Source: Tritrichomonas musculus
Taxonomy: Eukaryota > Parabasalia > Tritrichomonadida > Tritrichomonadidae
DNA: 64,000 bases
NCBI GenBank assembly: GCA_039105265.1
Contig: JAPFFF010000006.1
Coordinates: 682,001 to 746,000 of the forward strand
Reading direction: 5' to 3'
The stretch's first letter is position 1; the number at the start of each line of letters is the position of its first letter. A program made the position numbers and the translations under genes. Positions 55,481-64,000 of the stretch are shown in pieces. The notes under the pieces were generated by a model, which worked only from the letters and a program-made list of their open reading frames with translations, was not told where the DNA came from and ran no database searches.

Positions 55481-55836
55481 TTATTGAACGATAGTTTTTT
55501 TTAATGAAATAAATTTACAGTCAATTAATCAAACTTTAAGCATTTAGATTTATATTTATTGGTAACAATTCGCTGAAAGAAAAATTGATTTTTTATTTAA
55601 ATATCTCTTTTTATATTAAAGTCATTTGAAAATGGATATTGTGAAGTGGCAAATCTTTTTTCAATCTGTGACTTCATTGAGCTCTCAAAGTCTTTATGAA
55701 ATGCAGATGAAGTGAAATGGTTTGAATGAAACTTTCAAAAACTGAAAACTCACACATAAAGGGTAAAATATGGGTATATCGATTTCTTAAATTTTTGTAT
55801 CATTTAAAAAATATAGATGTCATTTGAATGGGTATA

Positions 55837-56121
55837 CTATGTGTCATACAAATTATATTTTGCTTTTTGACGAAATCCTTCAGTAATTGAAAAATTAGAC
55901 TTTTTAAATTTTTGAAACCAATCAACTAAATCTTCATTTTTAGAAAAAACTGACATTTGATTTGGGATGAAATTCAAATATATTAGAAAGTAACTGCATA
56001 TAAATAAAATTGTATTCTTCATTGGGCTCCTGTAACGTCCAATTTTTTTAAAATTATCATTTAATAATTCAACAAATGCTATTTTTCGGCATTTTTCGCT
56101 AAAAAATGAATTTTTTTTCAA
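55837..56121 (-). pseudogene. Orphan coding fragment, possible transposase N-terminus
   Basis: The 94-codon frame begins MKKNSFFSEKCRKIAFVELL and includes NTILFICSYFLIYL. Composition and the KCRKIA...LL...RYRSP layout look like a truncated protein gene, perhaps a transposase N-terminus. It is cut off where the TA-flanked element begins (55776). No family match can be claimed by eye. Confidence 0.35.
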
Positions 56122-56849
56122 TAATAATAACTATTTTTATATAACACTTAATGTTTAAAAGCATATAAAAAGATATAAAAAGAATTAATGATTAGAATAA
56201 ATTATATAAAAAGTTATCGATATTCTAAATTTTTATAAAGTGTTATAAAATTCTTATCAAAAATAATTAAAATAAATTGAGATAAAATACTCAAATTTAT
56301 TTTCTGAAGAAAATTTAACATATACTTATATCCTTTTAGTTTTTATTTTAATTTGAATTTCGTACGATGCAAATATTTATAAAACTAATTATTATTATTA
56401 TAATAAAATATAATTAGTTTGAACAAACCAATCATTGAGTTTTACTGTAAAAATTCAGTTGTACGACCTTTCTCAAAAATACATTTATTCGACTCAAATA
56501 TTGAAGGCTATTTGAAAAAGTTGCTAGGTATATTCTGACCCTCTCAATAAAAAAATTTTTAATGCTTGGCCATGACGGTTATAAAAAATAAATCATTCAA
56601 TTTTTTTGAATAGAAAATTTTGTAAAATTTCTGAACTTTTACAAAATGCGATTATCTAATTCACCTTTGATGATTTTGATTTTTTAAATAGCAAATTAAA
56701 TATAACTATTAATAATATATCTAAATATAAAATAACTTGGAATATTATTGGATGGCCTACACATATATAAAGCATTTAAAAAATTTTCCGTTTTCATAGT
56801 TCTGAATTTGTTTACAATTTTCAATTTTATTCTGAACTCTTATATCTTC
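56122..56849. other. AT-rich upstream region of the last gene
   Basis: No coding frame or element ends are seen. The last 30 bases before the ATG at 56850 have no consensus initiator. Confidence 0.5.
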
Positions 56850-59800
56850 ATGAAAATATCTCAAAATCAACCACCGATTTGCATCGTTCTTCAAAATAAT
56901 GCACTAAAAATTCAAAGATCTTCCCGTGAATACGAAAACTCTAAAAATTTTTACAATACAAAATATACGAAAGTTTGCTCTGATTATTTTAACCTCAGCA
57001 TAAGCCAAAAAAGCTGTACTGTTCATATTTCTAATATCATAAACGAAATCAAAAATCTAAGACAATACATCTCGAATATTCCAAATAATAATTTTATTGA
57101 AAATAATTCAGATTTAAAAATTGCGTATTTAAACTCAATTACAGATAAAGCACAGAATATTAGCAATAAACTACACAATAATTTCAATTTTGGAAATATT
57201 AATAACTTTTCCGATTATTCAGATAAATTGCAACGCAATATTAAGTTTTTAACAAATAAAGAGGCAAATGAGTCAAGCGAACAGTTTATCAAAATCATTG
57301 AAGAAATCACGAATTGTATTAAATTTTTTAATGATAAATTCAATCATATTTTAGGTTTTATTTGTAGCTTAAATGATTTTTATTCTACAATTGTATCTTA
57401 TCTAAAAAATTTGACCAAACTATTAGATGAAATATATAGAAAACAGCAAAATTTAAAATATATTCAAAACGACCAAAATTCTGAAATAAGCACTGAATCG
57501 ATTTTAATAACGTCATATTTTATTGATGAAAAATTAAACGCCATTCTTACTTTTTCACAAAAGACAAATGACGAAGTGTATTTTTCAAAGGAACAAACTT
57601 CTCTCAAAAATTATATTCCTACTACAAATGGCAACGACATTAGACAATTTCTCTCAAAAGATCAAGTAACCCAGAATCAAGATGATGAAATCATACTCAC
57701 GATAGCAAATAGCATCATTGAAGGAATCAAAGACAATTTTGAAATCGATTTTAATTGCATTTTTAATTTCATCAATTGTCATGCTTATTATCGGTCAATT
57801 TTTTATAGAAACTGGCTGGGACTAATCACCAAAGCAAACAATCATCTAAAGCAAGAGAACGGTGCATCAACGCTGTCTTTAGATGGAATAATTGATGAAT
57901 TTGGTTTGAATGAAAATTCAATAAAAAATGGCACTTTTGATGATTTGAAAGATATGAATATTGAATACTTGATTGAATCATATAAAAAAGACGATACATT
58001 TTTCTATTTTGATTTTGTTTACCGAACTGTTATGAAGCATATTTTTGACCAAAAAGTAATCCAAAAGAAAATGAAAGATGAAAAAATTAGCTTGAACAAA
58101 ATAAATCATATTCAAGAAGTAAAGCAATTCAATGAACCTAATTCAACATACAAACTTTGCTTTGATGATGAGTTTTATTTCATTCTACAGAAAGAATATG
58201 GCCCTGACATTGCAGATGAATTACGAAATGAAGAAATAAGAATAATGGCAGACAATTATTCAAAATTCATTGTTCATGCTCAAAAAGCAAAAGACGAAAA
58301 ACTTTATATGCCATATTATCCAAATGGAACATTGTTCTCGCTTTATAGTTTAGCACCAGAAAAAAGAGTTAAATTATCATTTGTTGACAAGATTGCCATT
58401 ATTATTGAGATTGCTACAGCTTTAGAAAGTTTGCATTCACACGATGAATATCATGGAAACCTTAGCAGCCAATCTATTTACATAGACTCAAGTAAGGATG
58501 CTTATCTTGGATCCATTTGTTATGATCGTGAAAATGAAAGAAGTAATACAGTCCAAAAAGGACCTTACTTCTATCGTCCACCAGAAGATTTAGTTTATAA
58601 TGAAAATAACAAAGATAAAAAGGAGCCTAAATCAGTTGACATTTATTCATTTGGTGTCCTGATGCATGAAATCATAACTGAGATTTCACCTAATTCACGA
58701 ATGAAAGGCAAAAAATCATCTGAAATAAACCAGCATCTCGAAGGCAATTATTCTGGATTCTTGTTTTCAGGACCAAATAATGAATACTTCAATGAAGATA
58801 ATTATAAAGATGATGATGGAAACAGTTTTAAAGGAATGAAAGAAATCATTGGAAAATGCATGGAAAAAGATATATATAAACGTTATTCATCATTTGAAGA
58901 AATAATTGAATCGCTTAAAGCATTACCAATCTATACTAATAACAAAAAGGAAATTGATTTTCGTTTTGATAATGCGAGAGATGCAGATAAATATCAATGC
59001 ACCATTTCAAATCTTGTAGAAAGTTATTATCGTGGTCAAGCTGCATCAATAGATGATATTAAACAATTTCTTACAAAGTATCTGCAACTATTTCCAAGTA
59101 CAGAATTGCAAAAAAAACTATCAGATTGTGATGAATCAAACGATGTTATTCAGATGATCATTTCACTTTTTTGGAACAATCAGCCTGTTGATTGCAAATT
59201 TGAAGAATCAAAACCTAAAGAAAATTATTCGATTGACAATTGGGCACACTGTGCACTCAATACAATTTTCAAACAAGACAATTTCATTCGAAAGTTCCAA
59301 GAAGCATTAGAGAAGAGCAAACGAAATCCAAATGTTGAGAATTATCTTCCTGACACTCTCAGATTCAATGAACTTACTTCATCATATAAAATTTTCTTTG
59401 ATAAAGAACTTTACTTTTATCTTTTGAAAACTTACAATCTGAATGTCAGTAAAAGAATGATTGACCGAGAGAAACGAATCTTTGAAAGTAAATATTCAAA
59501 ATTCATTGTTCAATCTATAAAAACAAATAATATTGACGATTTATATGAAGATGAAAATAAACTTCAAGAGAAACCAGTAATTCTTCCATACTTCCCAATT
59601 GGAACATTTGAATCACTGATGGTCAAATATAACAAAGATAAAAGGCCAGGACCATCAAAAAGCATAATTAAACTGACACATGTTGACAAAATTGTCATGA
59701 TATATGAAATCGCGACAGCAATGAAAGATTTACACTCACATAATGAATATCATGGAAATCTTAGTAGCCAATTCATCTTCATCAATTCAAGTAAAGATGC

Positions 59801-62800
59801 TTATCTTGGATCATTTTGTTATGATCGAAGTCTTGAAATGGAATCCACGAAACCTCGAGGACCATTTTACTATCGTTCACCAGAAATTTTAGAGAACGAA
59901 CCAATTACAAAAGCAGATAATTTAGAAGATGAAGAATACGTTAAATTACTACAGCAAGCAGATATTTATGCATTTGGAGTTTTGATGCATGAAATCATTA
60001 CCGAAACATCACCAGAAAGACGAATGGGAAACAGACAACGTGATACACGATTGAAAATATTGAAAGGTTATTGCAATATCGAAAATGAAAAATACCCAGA
60101 TAAATTCCAAAATTACAGTGACTTCTTGTTTAAAGAAGGAAGTGGCAATGAAGTCTTTGAAGATAATTATAAAGATGAAGAAGGAAACAGTTTTCAAGGA
60201 ATGAAAGAAATCATTGAAAAATGCATGAAAAAAGATATAAATGAACGTTATTCATCATTTGAAGAACTGATTGGATGCATTGAAGCATTACCAATTTATA
60301 CTAATAATAAAGAAGAAATTGAATTTCGTATTAAAAATGCAACAGATGCACGTGAATATCAATGCACGATCTCAGATCTTGTTGAAAGTTACTATCGTGG
60401 CCAAACAGCATCCAAAGATGACATTGAACAACTTCTTTCCATATATCAAGAGTATGCTGATAAATCGATCCATGTAAATAATATTGATGTTTCAAGTGTG
60501 AATTATTTCTCACTATTCGAAGAGATATTGCAAGCATTTGATCTTAAAGTTTATTCCCTAAATAGATCGAAATCTATTTATGAATATTATAGTGAAATTG
60601 TTATATATTTGTCCAATGTTTTATCGTTATCAATTGATCAAAGATGGTCTGAATTCTTTATCAGAGCAAAAGCTCATGCAATACCATATGGTTCCTTTTT
60701 TATGGTAACTTTGAAAGAAATATTTGATCATATATGGTATTTGAATGGAAGTTTAATACTAAAGAAAGCAAATGATGAATTTAGAGAAGCTCTTGGGGAA
60801 AATTTTACAAAGTACAATATCGGCTCTGAGGAAAATATTGAATATTTACTTGATTTGTTATATATAGATAACAAATTTTTCTATCTTGATTTCTTTTATC
60901 ATATTTTTTTGAAATGTCTAATTGATCAAGAAAAAATTGATTCAAATTTCCAAGCAAAAATTAAAGACTTAGCCCAGAAGGATCCTTTTGTAGAGTTGCA
61001 GATCAATGGAATTGATTCATCATACAAAATTTTTGTTGACAGTCACTTACATTTCATTCTACAAAAAGAGATCTATAGATCAGGAGTTGCAGATAAAGAG
61101 CGTGAACGTGAAAAAATGATAATGACAAAGAATTATTCGAAATTCATTGTTCATGCTGATATAGACGGAAAAGAAAAAATTAATATTCCATATTATCCAA
61201 ATGGGACTTTGAATTTGTTATTAAATGAAAGATCAGAAGAAAAAGTAAAATTCACATCTGTTGATGAAAATGTCATGATTCTTGAAATTGCAACAGCATT
61301 GAATGATTTACATTCACATAATGAATATCATGGAAATCTTTCAGATCAATCGATCTTCATTGATTCTACAAAAGATGCTTATCTTGGCTTATTCTTTAAT
61401 GATCGTAATAATGGTCGTACTCCAGAAAAGTTTGGTTATAATGATGACTGTTCGAAAGGGAAAATGGCAGATATTTACTCATTTGCAGTTTTAGTGAATG
61501 AAATCACCAATAATATTTCATCGGAAGTGGGAATGAGAAGAATCATTGAAAAATGCATGAAAAAAGATATAAATGAACGTTATTCATCATTTGAAGAGAT
61601 AATTGAGGCACTTAAAGAATTACCAATCTATACTAATAATAAAAAAGAAATTGATTTTCGTATTTCACATGCGAGAGATGCACGTGAATATAAATGCACA
61701 ATCTCAGATCTTGTTGAAAGTTACTATCGTGGCCAAGCAATAAATAAAAGCACTATTGAGCAATTTCTTTCAAAATATCAGCAAAAATTTCAAAGTAGTA
61801 AATCACTAAAAAAATCTTCAGAACCTAAAAATGCAAGCAATATCATTCAGTGTATCATATCGGTCTTAATTCCTAATCCACTTAAATCCAATATTTGGAA
61901 TAAATTTTTCAGTGTCGAGAAGTATCATTTTAGCAAGCCAATCATTAATGATTTGATTGATTCCGTACCTGAACAATGCATTCCGAGAGCAATAAAAGCA
62001 GTAAATGATAATAAAACTGAAAATAATCCAAACATCGAAGAAGGCCAAGAAAAAAACGAAATAACACAAAATGGAAAATACTTTTTACTTGATGTTATTG
62101 GGCACTATGCACTCAAAGAAATTATCAGCCAAGACTTATTCATTCGAAAGTTCCAAGAAGCATTAGAGAAGAGCAAACGAAATCCAAATGTTGAGAATTA
62201 TCTTCCTGACACTCTCAGATTCAATGAACTTACTTCATCATATAAAATTTTCTTTGATAAAGAACTTTACTTTTATCTTTTGAAAACTTACAATCTGAAT
62301 GTCAGTAAAAGAATGATTGACCGAGAGAAACGAATCTTTGAAAGTAAATATTCAAAATTCATTGTTCAATCTATAAAAACAAATAATATAAACGAGAAGG
62401 ATGAAAAAGAAAATCAAGAAAATGTAGTAATTCTTCCATACTTTCCAATTGGAACATTTGAATCACTGATTGTCAAATATAACAAAGATAAAAGGCCAGG
62501 ACCATCAAAAAGCATAATTAAACTGACACATGTTGACAAAATTGTCATGATATATGAAATCGCGACAGCAATGAAAGATTTATACTCACATAATGAATAT
62601 CATGGAAATCTTAGTAGTCAATTCATCTTCATCAATTCAAGTAAAGATGCTTATCTTGGATCATTTTGTTATGATCGAAGTCTTGAAACAGAATCCACGA
62701 AACCTCGAGGACCATTTTACTATCGTTCACCAGAAATTTTAGAGAACGAACCAATTACAAAAGCAGATAATTTAGAAGATGAAGAATACGTTAAATTACT

Positions 62801-64000
62801 ACAGCAAGCAGATATTTATGCATTTGGAGTTTTGATGCATGAAATCATTACCGAAACATCACCAGAAAGACGAATGGGAAACAGACCACGTGATACACGA
62901 TTGAAAATATTGAAAGGTTATTGCAATATCGAAAATCAAAAAAATGCTAATAATGGAAGTGAAAAGAAAGATAAAAATACAAAAAGTCAAGAAAAGGAAA
63001 ATGGTGATGAATTCGATGATTATTGTGACTTTTTATTCAAAGAAGGAGGTGGTAATGAAGTCTTTGAAGATGATGATAAAGAAAAGAAAGATGAAAGCAT
63101 AGAAAGTCAAGAAAAGAAAAGTATATATAAATTTATGGTCCAAGAAAAAGATTTTAAAGATGATAAAAGAAACAGTTTTCAAGGAATGAAAGAAATCATT
63201 GAAAAATGCATGAAAAAAGATATAAATGAACGTTATTCATCATTCAAAGAACTGATTGGATGCATTGAAGCATTACCAATTTATACTAATAATAAAGAAG
63301 AAATTGAATTTCGTATTAAACATGCGATTGATGCACGTGAATATCAATGCACGATCTCAGATCTTGTCGAAAGTTACTATCGTGGCCAAACAGCATCCAA
63401 AGATGACATTGAACAATTTCTAGAATATCAAATTATAATGAGTCAAGAAAATAGTAATATAATCAATGCCAAAGATGAAGATATCCTAGATTCATTGTTT
63501 ACTGCATTTGATATAAATAACTCTGATGAAAATTTCTCACAATATTTTGAAGATATTCTTAATTTGATAATAACTAAAATTTATCATAAAGAATTTAGTA
63601 GAAATCAATCAGTTGTTGATGAAGAAGATTATTTGCTTAAATTGTCAAGAGAAGCAAATTTCGACGAAGAAGAAGAAAGAGAAATCATCATTCCAGTTTG
63701 TTCACTTGGAAGTTTTATTGAAAACAATGGAAATAGAATTGAAGAAGGATATTCACTGACTTTTCTGTATTTCATTGCGAAAGATCTTTCATTAATTCAC
63801 TCGAATAATCTTTATCATGGAGAACTGACAGCAGATCACATTGGACTTTATTACAACCATGAAACACGAACACTGATTCCATTAGTCATTCCATATTATT
63901 ATTATTACAAAAACAACCAAAACAGCATGAATACCGAAGTGAAAATTCCAAGTAAAATGTATAGTTCAAAAGAACTTGTTTCAAAAGAACAACGAAAAGA
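56850..64000 (+). CDS. Giant tandem pseudokinase, at least four HGN modules, running off the right edge (over 2383 aa)
   Basis: ATG at 56850 (MKISQNQPPICIVLQNNALK) opens a frame with no stop found to base 64000. I checked the phase at 58836, 60201, 61533 and 63186, where the conserved GM[KR]xII motif falls in frame each time. About 480 helical residues come first. Module 1 (58240-59040): MPYYPNGTLFSLY, YHGNLSSQSIYI, FYRPPEDL, VDIYSFGVLMHEI. Module 2 (59500-60410): LPYFPIGTFESLM, YHGNLSSQFIFI, YYRSPEIL. Module 3 (61130-61740) is short, lacks the APE region and most of the GGGNEV insert, and has YHGNLSDQSIFI. Module 4 (62360-63395) nearly repeats module 2 and has a longer charged insert. The terminal YHGEL module starts at 63594 and is cut by the window edge. 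HRD and DFG are lost in all modules. Confidence 0.88.
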   Translation, partial: MKISQNQPPICIVLQNNALKIQRSSREYENSKNFYNTKYTKVCSDYFNLSISQKSCTVHISNIINEIKNLRQYISNIPNNNFIENNSDLKIAYLNSITDKAQNISNKLHNNFNFGNINNFSDYSDKLQRNIKFLTNKEANESSEQFIKIIEEITNCIKFFNDKFNHILGFICSLNDFYSTIVSYLKNLTKLLDEIYRKQQNLKYIQNDQNSEISTESILITSYFIDEKLNAILTFSQKTNDEVYFSKEQTSLKNYIPTTNGNDIRQFLSKDQVTQNQDDEIILTIANSIIEGIKDNFEIDFNCIFNFINCHAYYRSIFYRNWLGLITKANNHLKQENGASTLSLDGIIDEFGLNENSIKNGTFDDLKDMNIEYLIESYKKDDTFFYFDFVYRTVMKHIFDQKVIQKKMKDEKISLNKINHIQEVKQFNEPNSTYKLCFDDEFYFILQKEYGPDIADELRNEEIRIMADNYSKFIVHAQKAKDEKLYMPYYPNGTLFSLYSLAPEKRVKLSFVDKIAIIIEIATALESLHSHDEYHGNLSSQSIYIDSSKDAYLGSICYDRENERSNTVQKGPYFYRPPEDLVYNENNKDKKEPKSVDIYSFGVLMHEIITEISPNSRMKGKKSSEINQHLEGNYSGFLFSGPNNEYFNEDNYKDDDGNSFKGMKEIIGKCMEKDIYKRYSSFEEIIESLKALPIYTNNKKEIDFRFDNARDADKYQCTISNLVESYYRGQAASIDDIKQFLTKYLQLFPSTELQKKLSDCDESNDVIQMIISLFWNNQPVDCKFEESKPKENYSIDNWAHCALNTIFKQDNFIRKFQEALEKSKRNPNVENYLPDTLRFNELTSSYKIFFDKELYFYLLKTYNLNVSKRMIDREKRIFESKYSKFIVQSIKTNNIDDLYEDENKLQEKPVILPYFPIGTFESLMVKYNKDKRPGPSKSIIKLTHVDKIVMIYEIATAMKDLHSHNEYHGNLSSQFIFINSSKDAYLGSFCYDRSLEMESTKPRGPFYYRSPEILENEPITKADNLEDEEYVKLLQQADIYAFGVLMHEIITETSPERRMGNRQRDTRLKILKGYCNIENEKYPDKFQNYSDFLFKEGSGNEVFEDNYKDEEGNSFQGMKEIIEKCMKKDINERYSSFEELIGCIEALPIYTNNKEEIEFRIKNATDAREYQCTISDLVESYYRGQTASKDDIEQLLSIYQEYADKSIHVNNIDVSSVNYFSLFEEILQAFDLKVYSLNRSKSIYEYYSEIVIYLSNVLSLSIDQRWSEFFIRAKAHAIPYGSFFMVTLKEIFDHIWYLNGSLILKKANDEFREALGENFTKYNIGSEENIEYLLDLLYIDNKFFYLDFFYHIFLKCLIDQEKIDSNFQAKIKDLAQKDPFVELQINGIDSSYKIFVDSHLHFILQKEIYRSGVADKEREREKMIMTKNYSKFIVHADIDGKEKINIPYYPNGTLNLLLNERSEEKVKFTSVDENVMILEIATALNDLHSHNEYHGNLSDQSIFIDSTKDAYLGLFFNDRNNGRTPEKFGYNDDCSKGKMADIYSFAVLVNEITNNISSEVGMRRIIEKCMKKDINERYSSFEEIIEALKELPIYTNNKKEIDFRISHARDAREYKCTISDLVESYYRGQAINKSTIEQFLSKYQQKFQSSKSLKKSSEPKNASNIIQCIISVLIPNPLKSNIWNKFFSVEKYHFSKPIINDLIDSVPEQCIPRAIKAVNDNKTENNPNIEEGQEKNEITQNGKYFLLDVIGHYALKEIISQDLFIRKFQEALEKSKRNPNVENYLPDTLRFNELTSSYKIFFDKELYFYLLKTYNLNVSKRMIDREKRIFESKYSKFIVQSIKTNNINEKDEKENQENVVILPYFPIGTFESLIVKYNKDKRPGPSKSIIKLTHVDKIVMIYEIATAMKDLYSHNEYHGNLSSQFIFINSSKDAYLGSFCYDRSLETESTKPRGPFYYRSPEILENEPITKADNLEDEEYVKLLQQADIYAFGVLMHEIITETSPERRMGNRPRDTRLKILKGYCNIENQKNANNGSEKKDKNTKSQEKENGDEFDDYCDFLFKEGGGNEVFEDDDKEKKDESIESQEKKSIYKFMVQEKDFKDDKRNSFQGMKEIIEKCMKKDINERYSSFKELIGCIEALPIYTNNKEEIEFRIKHAIDAREYQCTISDLVESYYRGQTASKDDIEQFLEYQIIMSQENSNIINAKDEDILDSLFTAFDINNSDENFSQYFEDILNLIITKIYHKEFSRNQSVVDEEDYLLKLSREANFDEEEEREIIIPVCSLGSFIENNGNRIEEGYSLTFLYFIAKDLSLIHSNNLYHGELTADHIGLYYNHETRTLIPLVIPYYYYYKNNQNSMNTEVKIPSKMYSSKELVSKEQRK
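59283..60088 (+). repeat. Internal duplication in the last gene, copy 1
   Basis: Nearly identical to 62139-62938. Between 59577-60087 and 62427-62937 only about six of 511 bases differ and the lengths are the same. It spans the linker and most of a kinase-like module. Confidence 0.85.
62139..62938 (+). repeat. Internal duplication in the last gene, copy 2
   Basis: Partner of 59283-60088. The only larger difference is the short charged stretch near 62390-62425, where the two copies have unrelated sequence. Confidence 0.85.

Larger units (their letters stand above)
39215..55776. mobile_element. TA-flanked element split by the Maverick insertion
   Basis: Inverted ends of 42 bp with one mismatch, starting TACCCATATTTTACCC, lie at 39215-39256 and 55735-55776. 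TA is at 39213-39214 and 55777-55778. Without the Maverick and one copy of its target duplication the element would be about 1900 bp. The left 1.6 kb is AT-rich, holds a 59-base T-run and has no credible reading frame; the right 0.3 kb has none either. It is the host element into which the Maverick jumped, and therefore older than it. Confidence 0.75.

Noticed and set aside
1-64000. Trichomonad introns (GTATGT...ACTAACACACAG)
   Set aside because: No convincing pair of splice motifs was noticed; the long genes read through without interruption.

Overview
The window looks like AT-rich nuclear DNA of a trichomonad (Parabasalia), possibly Tritrichomonas-like. The reasons are long intron-free genes, a BspA-like leucine-rich-repeat gene with an ankyrin/DUF3447-type front end, a Maverick/Polinton, many TA- and TTAA-flanked DNA elements and long homopolymer tracts. 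The genus is inference; no rRNA or tRNA gene is visible.

Left block (1-26942). Genes on the + strand encode one family of very large tandem pseudokinases: a fragment entering from the left (to 1325), a pseudogene (2099-3995), and four long genes (4292-7717, 8181-15005, 16679-21136 with a broken tail to 21499, 22827-26942). Each module keeps the late kinase-fold landmarks (hinge-like PYFPNGSL, an APE-like YYRAPE, DIYSFG, a TKL-like RYSSF end). The HRD catalytic Asp is lost (YHGNL) and no DFG is present. Near-identical DNA cassettes alternate with strongly divergent helical segments, and most proteins end in a second, even more reduced pseudokinase-like module (YHGEV).

Middle block (27044-56121) is an island of mobile DNA. 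It holds a broken BspA/DUF3447 gene on the - strand; an element with an 8-bp target duplication (29112-29846); five small TTAA-flanked MITEs plus a sixth of another family; a 121-bp tandem repeat; a TA-flanked element with perfect 28-bp inverted ends (32956-34818); a broken hAT transposase (35665-37422); and a TA-flanked element with 224-bp inverted ends (37786-39178). A TA-flanked element (39215-55776) contains a complete-ended but decayed Maverick (40824-55480: TIRs of 113 bp, TTATT duplication). The Maverick holds polB, integrase, an HNH nuclease, two fibre-like genes and other ORFs, and carries its own TA-flanked insertion (50825-52083).

Right block (56850-64000) returns to the pseudokinase family. 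One reading frame starts at 56850 and stays open to the window edge (over 2380 codons, four modules plus the start of the terminal module). It shares near-identical blocks with genes 30-50 kb away.

The most notable system is the pseudokinase array itself. Its architecture (N-terminal helical region, tandem dead kinase domains, cassette-like homogenised DNA, a pseudogene available as donor) would suit a diversifying sensor or scaffold family. That function is inference.
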